The notes beneath the pieces were generated by a model. That model ran no database searches, was not told where the DNA came from, and saw only the letters and a list, made by a program, of their open reading frames with translations. A stretch of DNA of 10,719 bases. Origin: Desulfobacteraceae bacterium. GTDB taxonomy: Bacteria > Desulfobacterota > Desulfobacteria > Desulfobacterales > Desulfobacteraceae. The translations under genes and the position numbers were made by a program. The number at the start of each line of letters is the position of its first letter. The stretch's first letter is position 1. Positions 5,628 to 10,719 of this stretch are shown one piece after another. Location of the stretch: positions 1 through 10,719 of the forward strand of contig JAGLLQ010000429.1 in NCBI GenBank assembly GCA_023140455.1. Direction: 5' to 3'.

Positions 5628-7265
5628 ATGCCGTCAGAATATGCTTTAAGTAACGTATGGATTGGGCTTGCTGTTGTCTTTATCCTTTTTGTCATCTTTT
5701 ATTATGTTGGGTGGATGGCCAGTAAAAAAACAGTCAGTGATGAAGATTTTTATGCTGCAGGCTTTTCCATCGGTCCTGTAACCAATGGACTTGGTATGGC
5801 AGCGACATGGGCTAGTTTGGCCACTTTCCTTGGTGTTATTGCCTTAATTTTAAAATTGCAGGTACCTTTTGTATATTTGTGGATACAATGGGCCATATCC
5901 ATTCCTTTATTGACCCTTTTATATGGTACAAGTCTTAGACGAATGAAGGCGTTTACACCGGCCACATTTATTAAGCAGAGATATGGGAGCCCTTCAACCA
6001 TAGTTATTATTTGCTGGATGATTCTGATTATGGTCATGTATGCTCTGGGTCAGATGATTGGTCTTGGTCGTGCGTTTGAGCTTCTTTTCGGAGTACCGTA
6101 CAATATAGCTTTGATCGTAGCCGGGCTTGCAACAGTTGGATTTATTACCATTGGCGGTATGTATGGTGCTTCTTACAACGCAGCCTTTCAGATGGTTGTT
6201 ATGACCATTGCAATGATAGTTCCAATGGGAGCTATTATGAAAGCCATGGGATCTTCCGGGTGGTGGTTTCCACCTTTGGCTTACGGTGATATGGTACCTG
6301 ACATGATCAAGGCAATTCCGACTTTTTTTGACATGAAATATGATTTCAGGTGGTATTTTGCCCTTATCCCGGCTTTTACACTTGGTCCTGTTGCATTGCC
6401 ACATCTTGCCATGAAGGTTTTTACTTCATCCAGTGTTAAAAGTGCTCGTTGGGCAGTTGTATGGTTTGCACTTTTCCTTGGGCTTTTATTTTCAGGAACA
6501 TATGCAGTAGGATTTGCCGGCAATTTTTTTACAGCAACTACTGGAAGAATAATTGAAAAAGCAGATCAGACTATTTTGATTTTAAATGTATTTTATAACC
6601 CAACACTTGTAGCTGCATTTGTCATGGGTGGTGCTTTGGCAGCAGGTCTTTCCACAATCGGCGGAAACCTGATGGCAATAGCAGGGCTTGTGGGTAGTGA
6701 TCTTTTAGGTGTGATTGCTCCAAAAATGGAATCTCAGAAAAAAATGAAATGGGGATATCTGGCTCTTGCACTTGGTGGTATCTCGGCCATTCTTATGGCA
6801 TTCCAACCTCCAAAATTTTTAGTAACAAGTGTGCTTTGGGCATTCGGGCTTCTTGCAACTACAGCAACTCCAGCCATTCTTCTGGGTGTCTGGTGGAAAG
6901 AGGCAAACAAACTTGCACTCATAATTTCTTCTGTTGCATGTGGATTTTTGTTTATCCTGATCTCTCCCCATGTTATTCCATCAATATGTGTAGGTAATGG
7001 CCTTGTTGCAGCACTTGGAATGTCAGGTGGCATGGTGACCATTCCTCTCAGTTTTGCCATGTTTATCATTCTTTCCATAGCTTTTAACAGAATTCCTGCA
7101 TTAAGCGGATTTTCACCAACCATGGAAGATAAAAAATTGATAGATCGCATCCATGGATGGGGTACAGACTATGATGAAAAAAGATATAACGGTATTATCT
7201 GGCCATTGATTATTGCGGCTGGATGTGTTGCTGTCTTTTTCTGGGGACTTGTGCCCTGGACTTGA
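5628..7265 (+). CDS. Sodium:solute symporter, SSS (SLC5) family, probably for a carboxylate
   Basis: This 545-aa inner-membrane carrier with about 13 hydrophobic segments belongs to the Na+/solute symporter family that includes ActP (acetate) and PutP (proline). Visible landmarks are AATWASLATFLG in the first core helix (about 58-69), GGMYGASYNAAFQ (177-189), VALPHLAMKVF (255-265) and ALAAGLSTIGGNLMAIAG (336-353), whose S342/T343 fit the conserved sodium-site serine/threonine. PALSGF and a final helix ending in VPWT close the protein. AGGAG precedes the ATG in the 14-nt gap after the small subunit, so the two are co-translated. The synthetase upstream suggests that the imported solute is a monocarboxylic acid that is then joined to CoA. 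The exact substrate is not shown by the sequence. Confidence 0.92.
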   Translation: MPSEYALSNVWIGLAVVFILFVIFYYVGWMASKKTVSDEDFYAAGFSIGPVTNGLGMAATWASLATFLGVIALILKLQVPFVYLWIQWAISIPLLTLLYGTSLRRMKAFTPATFIKQRYGSPSTIVIICWMILIMVMYALGQMIGLGRAFELLFGVPYNIALIVAGLATVGFITIGGMYGASYNAAFQMVVMTIAMIVPMGAIMKAMGSSGWWFPPLAYGDMVPDMIKAIPTFFDMKYDFRWYFALIPAFTLGPVALPHLAMKVFTSSSVKSARWAVVWFALFLGLLFSGTYAVGFAGNFFTATTGRIIEKADQTILILNVFYNPTLVAAFVMGGALAAGLSTIGGNLMAIAGLVGSDLLGVIAPKMESQKKMKWGYLALALGGISAILMAFQPPKFLVTSVLWAFGLLATTATPAILLGVWWKEANKLALIISSVACGFLFILISPHVIPSICVGNGLVAALGMSGGMVTIPLSFAMFIILSIAFNRIPALSGFSPTMEDKKLIDRIHGWGTDYDEKRYNGIIWPLIIAAGCVAVFFWGLVPWT

Positions 7266-7289
7266 TTTTTAATAAAAAGTTTTGTATTT

Positions 7290-7339
7290 AAAAGAGTGTT
7301 GGCAGTGTCTTTCAAAATAATGAGGCACTGCCTCTTTTA
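7290..7339 (+). terminator. Probable rho-independent terminator after the symporter
   Basis: GGCAGTG (7301-7307) pairs with CACTGCC (7326-7332). The outer AAAAGAG (7290-7296) can pair with CTCTTTT (7332-7338) across a bulge. The right arm runs into TTTTATATT. It starts 24 nt after the symporter stop, as expected for the end of this operon. The bulge makes it an imperfect example. Confidence 0.6.
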
Positions 7340-7368
7340 TATTAATACTACTTATAAAAAAGGTTTTT

Positions 7369-7920
7369 ATGAATTATTTCAGTATCATGATCCAGGTGCT
7401 TGGATTAAAAACCAGTCATATCAAGCAGGGAGCATCTTTAAAACAACTGCAATACCATTGTATGATTAATGTACTGATTACAGGGCTTATTTACGGTATG
7501 AGTGCATTATATTTTTCTGGAATTATTTTGGCACAAAAAGGTCTGACTGATGGAGATTTGAATTCAGCGAAAATAGTTCTGGCAGGTATCTCTGTTGCCT
7601 TTTTAATGCATGCCAGTGCTTCATTATTTGTCTGGGTTTTTTTCAGGGCTATTGGTGCAGCTTTAAACTTTATAGATCTTTACATGAATATTGGGAAAGC
7701 AAGCATTTCTTTCTGGCTTCTTGCTCCTTGTATTGCTGCCATGCAAGCCGGTTTTGATCATTATATTCTTTTTGTCGCAATCTTTGTTTTTTTTCTTTAC
7801 GCCCTGATTGTAAATCTCAGGCTGATCCAGGCTGTTTCAAACCTTTCAAATTTAAAAATGGTTATTGCTTCAGCTGTTACACTCATTTATATCAGTTGTT
7901 TTCTATATCTTTGGTTATAG
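7369..7920 (+). CDS. Five-helix integral membrane protein of unknown function (possibly Yip1-like)
   Basis: This 183-aa protein has an N-terminal cytoplasmic-looking stretch of about 30 residues with several lysines, then five predicted transmembrane segments at about 32-55, 67-92, 111-128, 131-152 and 162-182. There are no catalytic or metal-binding motifs I recognise. The layout, a soluble head followed by five helices in under 200 residues, resembles small Yip1-domain proteins, but that is a weak guess. AAAGG lies a few bases before the ATG. It stands alone between the terminator of the symporter operon and the racemase operon on the same strand, so its link to either is uncertain. The reading frame is long and uninterrupted and hydrophobic throughout, which supports a real gene. 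Confidence 0.75.
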   Translation: MNYFSIMIQVLGLKTSHIKQGASLKQLQYHCMINVLITGLIYGMSALYFSGIILAQKGLTDGDLNSAKIVLAGISVAFLMHASASLFVWVFFRAIGAALNFIDLYMNIGKASISFWLLAPCIAAMQAGFDHYILFVAIFVFFLYALIVNLRLIQAVSNLSNLKMVIASAVTLIYISCFLYLWL

Positions 7921-8001
7921 ATATTTGATCTGCATTTCCATCTTTTTTAAATGACTTCCCCCATTTTTTATTATTTGCTATAGATAATGATGAGATACTC
8001 T

Positions 8002-8040
8002 TTTTTTATGGCAGTCAAATAATATTATTGCCAGAAAAAA
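8002..8040 (+). repeat. Imperfect inverted repeat just upstream of the racemase operon
   Basis: TTTTTT (8002-8007) and TGGCA (8009-8013) can pair with TGCCA (8029-8033) and AAAAAA (8035-8040), with one mismatch and a 15-nt loop containing self-complementary AATAATATTATT (8018-8029, partly in the arm). It ends six bases before the ribosome site AAAAGGAGG of the racemase. In the preceding gap (from 7921) I see no convincing promoter. It could be an operator or a 5'-leader hairpin. Confidence 0.45.
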
Positions 8041-8059
8041 TAGCAAAAGGAGGCGTAGA

Positions 8060-8755
8060 GTGAAGACTATAGGATTACTTGGTGGGATGAGCTGGGAGTC
8101 AACAGCCGGTTATTATCAACAGATTAATATTGAAGTCAATAAGAGGCTCGGGGGACTGCATTCAGCTAAAATTTTGATGTATAGTGTTGATTTTGATGAG
8201 ATAGAGAAGCTGCAACACTTAGATGACTGGGAAGCACTTACTGCTCTCCTTTCTGATGCAGCATTAAAAATACAGAATGCCGGGGCAGATTTTTTGCTTA
8301 TCTGTACTAATACCATGCATAAAATCGCACCTGAAATAGAATCTGAATTATCAATCCCAATTATTCATATAGCAGATGCATCAGCAGAACAATTAGTCAA
8401 AGATGGAATAAAAAAAGTTGGTCTTCTTGGAACAAAATTTACAATGGATCAGGAGTTTTATAAAGGAAGATTGTTTGAAAAGTATGGGATCAATGTAATA
8501 GTCCCTTCTGAAACAGAACAGAACAGGGTGCATGAAGTTATCTATACCGAATTGTGCAAAGGTATGATAGAGTCAAATTCAAGAAATGATTATTTGGAAA
8601 TTATTCAGTCTTTATCCGAGAGAGGTGCCAAAGCGGCGGTCCTGGGATGCACTGAAATTCCTTTGCTTGTGAAGCAGCAACATACTGATGTTCCGATTTA
8701 TGACACCATGGCAATCCATTCAAGAAAGGCTGTGGATTTAGCACTTAATAGTTAG
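8060..8755 (+). CDS. Asp/Glu-family amino-acid racemase, YgeA type
   Basis: This 231-aa cytoplasmic enzyme belongs to the cofactor-independent aspartate/glutamate racemase family, which moves the alpha proton using two cysteines. Both are visible: C82 in LICTNTMHK and C197 in LGCTEI. The N-terminus MKTIGLLGGMSWEST, LGGLHSA (30-36), the HIADA block (103-107) and LLGTKFTMDQEFYKGRL (122-138) closely follow E. coli YgeA, which acts on several amino acids including homoserine. Length is the usual 230. The start is GTG at 8060, backed by an excellent AAAAGGAGG six bases upstream. It opens an operon with the DUF3786 and dehydrogenase genes. Substrate is not evident; D-amino acids for cell wall or for a secondary product are both possible. 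Confidence 0.93.
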   Translation: MKTIGLLGGMSWESTAGYYQQINIEVNKRLGGLHSAKILMYSVDFDEIEKLQHLDDWEALTALLSDAALKIQNAGADFLLICTNTMHKIAPEIESELSIPIIHIADASAEQLVKDGIKKVGLLGTKFTMDQEFYKGRLFEKYGINVIVPSETEQNRVHEVIYTELCKGMIESNSRNDYLEIIQSLSERGAKAAVLGCTEIPLLVKQQHTDVPIYDTMAIHSRKAVDLALNS

Positions 8756-8771
8756 ATATTTGGAAAATAAA

Positions 8772-9383
8772 ATGGTTAATAATATAACAAGTCTTGTTGA
8801 CAAAAGCTATTTTGACAAGTTATCTAAACGTGATCCTGATGAGATATGCCAAAGGACACCGTGTAAGTATAATGATGTAAACAAGTCATATACCTTATCA
8901 GCATGGGGAAATGAATATGCAATATATCCCCATGAATCCAGGATTGATTTTTTAGGGAAGAAGAATTCAAGCCCCCATGAATTGTTCTATCTTGTTGTTA
9001 TATTTTATTTGCTTAATATTAAAGAAATCAGAATAAGAAATGAGTGGATTTCAGAGAAAGATATCCCGGGAGGCCCGACATTTTTCCGAGGCCCCCATGA
9101 GATCCCAACTAATTTGATTTCAAGGCTTTATAAGAATAATATTCAAGAATTCAGAACAAGGTGTATACAAATGGGCGGCAGCGAACTTGATCTGGCAGAT
9201 GCATCATACAGTTTTAACATTGTGCCGCAAATCCCGGTTGCTGTTTTATATTGGGAAGGGGATGACGATTTCCCCCCTGAAGCAAAGCTGCTGTATGACA
9301 GAAGCATTATTGACCTGTTATCACCTGATATTATATTCTCACTGGCTGTTGAAGTGTGTGTAAGAATAGGAAAATCATTATAA
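8772..9383 (+). CDS. DUF3786-family protein of unknown function
   Basis: From the ATG at 8772 this is a 203-aa soluble protein without signal peptide. It shows the features I associate with DUF3786: GGPTFFRGPHEIPT (100-113), a GGSELDLADASYSF stretch (135-148), VPQIPVAVLYWEGDDDFPPE (151-170) and LLYDRSIIDLL (173-183). Its biochemical role is not established. C26 and C31 (CQRTPC) plus C131 and C196 could contribute to metal binding, but I would not assert it. A TTG start at 8760, five bases after the racemase stop, would add four residues; the ATG has GGAAA upstream and looks better. The gene is tightly packed, 16 nt after the racemase and 2 nt before the dehydrogenase, so all three are probably translated from one mRNA. 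Confidence 0.8.
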   Translation: MVNNITSLVDKSYFDKLSKRDPDEICQRTPCKYNDVNKSYTLSAWGNEYAIYPHESRIDFLGKKNSSPHELFYLVVIFYLLNIKEIRIRNEWISEKDIPGGPTFFRGPHEIPTNLISRLYKNNIQEFRTRCIQMGGSELDLADASYSFNIVPQIPVAVLYWEGDDDFPPEAKLLYDRSIIDLLSPDIIFSLAVEVCVRIGKSL

Positions 9384-9385
9384 TT

Positions 9386-10495
9386 ATGACAAAAAAACAG
9401 GTTTTAGTTGTTGGAGGATATGGTTCCATTGGCAGCACAATATCTTTGCTTTTATCAGAGAATAATGCATTATTTCCAATTGTTGCCGGGAGAAATGAAG
9501 AAAAAGCAAAGGCGTTAGCAACAAAACTGGATTGTGACTTTAGAACTATTGATATCAATGACAAATTGTCGATTAAAAAAGCATTGGTAAATATAGACAT
9601 TGTAATTTGTTGCTATATTGATCCTGACAATTTAAATACATTCCTGCCTGAAAAAGTAATAGAACTTGGTCTTAATTATATTGATCTTTCGGGAAGAAAT
9701 GAATACAACGAGAAAATTATTGCTCTTAATCGTAAGGCTTTTGAAAATAATGCTATTCTGATTACAGCACTTGGACTCTATCCGGGTATCGTTGGATTGT
9801 TACTTGCTGACAATAAAAATTATTTTGAAAAGATTGGTTCTACTGAAATTTATTTTGCTATGGGTGGAAATTGGGATGGGATTTCTGCACTTTCTCTTCA
9901 TGATATCGGATACATGATGGATATACCTCCCAGGCAATACAATGGGAAAAAATGGGTTGAAACTAACGGCAAAGGGAAAAACGAATATATAGGAGAACCT
10001 TTTAACAAAAATATTTTTTTCTATCCATGTATGATTACCAGTGATTTGTTAAGAATTCCTGAAACTATAAATAGTAATAAAATTGCAATGTGGTCTGGCT
10101 CAGAAAGCTTTCTTCAAGGGATGGTTTTATATTTTGGTATAAAAAGAGGTTATGCAAAAATAGTAGAAAAAGCAGGGAAATTTTTAAAAGTATTAAGATT
10201 TATAGGAAGGAATAAAAACAAACATTGTTTAATGAAAATTATAACAAAAGGATCATGTGACAATATAAAACATGAGAGAATTATTGAATTTAATGCCAAA
10301 GAAGAATTACTGACAGCAATTGCTTCTGTGATTGTATGTGAACAGATAGCTACAGGTGATATGAAAAAATCAGGAGCGTATACTGCCCCGCAAATTGTGA
10401 ACACACAAACATTCTTTGATTCATTTAAAACAAAGAATGTTAATTATAAAGAGAGTATAAAAAAATTTAAAATCCTGCCAAAATTAAACAATTAA
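9386..10495 (+). CDS. Saccharopine-dehydrogenase-like NAD(P)-dependent oxidoreductase
   Basis: This 369-aa protein has an N-terminal Rossmann fold with the dinucleotide motif VLVVGGYGSIGSTIS (6-20), AGRNEEKA (34-41) after the second strand, and DIVICCYIDPD further on, as in the saccharopine dehydrogenase NADP-binding family. A GLYPGIVGLLLAD segment also fits that group. The family includes amino-acid-forming or opine-type reductive enzymes and many uncharacterised members; no substrate can be assigned. The ATG at 9386 is 2 nt after the DUF3786 stop and has AGGAAAA upstream. An in-frame GTG at 9356 would overlap the previous gene and is less likely. The C-terminal third is markedly AT- and lysine-rich, unlike the other genes here. 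It is the last gene of the racemase operon. Confidence 0.85.
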   Translation: MTKKQVLVVGGYGSIGSTISLLLSENNALFPIVAGRNEEKAKALATKLDCDFRTIDINDKLSIKKALVNIDIVICCYIDPDNLNTFLPEKVIELGLNYIDLSGRNEYNEKIIALNRKAFENNAILITALGLYPGIVGLLLADNKNYFEKIGSTEIYFAMGGNWDGISALSLHDIGYMMDIPPRQYNGKKWVETNGKGKNEYIGEPFNKNIFFYPCMITSDLLRIPETINSNKIAMWSGSESFLQGMVLYFGIKRGYAKIVEKAGKFLKVLRFIGRNKNKHCLMKIITKGSCDNIKHERIIEFNAKEELLTAIASVIVCEQIATGDMKKSGAYTAPQIVNTQTFFDSFKTKNVNYKESIKKFKILPKLNN

Positions 10496-10513
10496 AATGA
10501 ATGTTATCATTTT
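10494..10513. terminator. Shared AT-rich hairpin between convergent genes, possible bidirectional terminator
   Basis: AAAATGA (10494-10500) and TCATTTT (10507-10513) are exact reverse complements around a 6-nt loop, with TTATTT following on the plus strand and TTAATTG on the minus strand. It overlaps the stop codon of the dehydrogenase (10493-10495) and touches that of the Rrf2 gene (10513-10515). The stem is AT-rich and therefore weak. Confidence 0.45.
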
Positions 10514-10719
10514 TATTTAGCCTTAATTTCACAATTATTTATTTTTAAAAGACTTGCAATGGTTATTTGATCCAATCGGTCAAACATTGCCCTGCTCGCC
10601 TCAACCCAGACCCATCTTGAGAGACAGTCGCCCGCCCGGGTGCAGACTCCGCATAGCTGCTCATCTTCTTCAGCACAATCAGTGATGGCTGTGGAATTTT
10701 CAAGGGTTCTGACAATATC
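10513..10719 (-). CDS. Rrf2-family transcriptional regulator, C-terminal 68 residues (partial)
   Basis: The minus strand, read in from the right edge, encodes the end of an Rrf2 (IscR/NsrR-like) regulator. It shows a cysteine cluster CAEEDEQLCGVCTRAGDC, with spacing C-X7-C-X2-C-X5-C, followed by LSRWVWVEASRAMFDRLDQI and TIASLL. This matches the family pattern, in which an Fe-S cluster ligated by three nearby cysteines is followed by a W..(8-10)..L..IT...L helix. Such regulators sense Fe-S status, nitric oxide, cysteine or redox state. The N-terminal winged helix-turn-helix is outside the window. The gene converges on the dehydrogenase with 17 nt between the stops. Its GC content is clearly higher than that of the dehydrogenase gene. 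Confidence 0.85.
   Translation of the reverse strand, partial: DIVRTLENSTAITDCAEEDEQLCGVCTRAGDCLSRWVWVEASRAMFDRLDQITIASLLKINNCEIKAK

Noticed and set aside
5994..6404. 136-codon open frame on the minus strand within the symporter gene
   Set aside because: Its translation is low-complexity and His/Asn/Lys-rich, without motifs; it is a shadow of the plus-strand gene.
6734..7150. Long open frame on the minus strand inside the symporter gene
   Set aside because: It is antisense to a clearly conserved transporter, has no ribosome site and no recognisable domain; open antisense frames are common opposite hydrophobic coding sequence.
8971..9105. Repeated GCCCCCATGA in the DUF3786 gene
   Set aside because: Two copies of a short string encoding the similar PHE tripeptides; no wider repeat around them, so probably chance.
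9356..9385. GTG start giving a ten-residue longer dehydrogenase that overlaps the DUF3786 gene
   Set aside because: The Rossmann motif normally begins a few residues after the start, as it does from the ATG at 9386; the extra residues (CKNRKIIII) look like translated ribosome-site sequence.
1..10719. CRISPR arrays, tRNA/rRNA genes, insertion sequences
   Set aside because: No regularly spaced repeats, no cloverleaf-like or rRNA-like stretches, and no transposase or terminal repeats were seen on reading both strands.

Overview
The window is AT-rich (by eye in the high-30s percent GC) and carries bacterial genes in short operons. The mix of a dCache histidine kinase, a medium-chain-type acyl-CoA synthetase, a two-part sodium:solute symporter, a DUF3786 protein and an Rrf2 regulator suggests an anaerobic Desulfobacterota-like bacterium, perhaps a sulfate reducer of the Desulfobacteraceae type. 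That assignment is inference from gene content; no rRNA or other phylogenetic marker is present.

Layout. (1) At the left edge the 5' end of mraZ, normally the first gene of the division and cell-wall cluster, runs off the window on the minus strand. A good -35 element and two AAAGTGG direct repeats precede it. (2) Diverging from it is a two-component pair: a membrane histidine kinase with two tandem Cache modules, a PAS domain and a HisKA_3/HATPase core, followed by a NarL/LuxR-type response regulator. (3) After a leader with a 21-bp palindrome and an orphan Shine-Dalgarno sequence comes an acyl-CoA synthetase of the ACSM type. A 93-nt gap with a perfect 11-bp inverted repeat separates it from a small two-helix membrane subunit and its SSS-family symporter; a bulged hairpin terminator closes this unit. 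(4) A lone 183-aa, five-helix membrane protein follows. (5) A compact three-gene operon encodes a YgeA-type Asp/Glu-family racemase, a DUF3786 protein and a saccharopine-dehydrogenase-like oxidoreductase. It ends at a hairpin shared with (6), the 3' end of a convergent Rrf2-family regulator at the right edge.

How the genes may work together. The kinase, regulator, synthetase and symporter read as a sense-import-activate module for an extracellular carboxylic acid. The Cache modules would detect the acid, the LuxR-type regulator would switch on the genes, the symporter would import the acid with sodium, and the synthetase would make the acyl-CoA. This resembles in logic the CrbSR-acs-actP arrangement for acetate in other Proteobacteria, but with a Cache sensor and an ACSM-type ligase. 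The substrate cannot be read from sequence. The last operon pairs an amino-acid racemase with a possible opine- or amino-acid-type dehydrogenase and a protein of unknown function; this is the least explained part of the window.

No tRNA, rRNA, CRISPR array, insertion sequence or phage gene was recognised.
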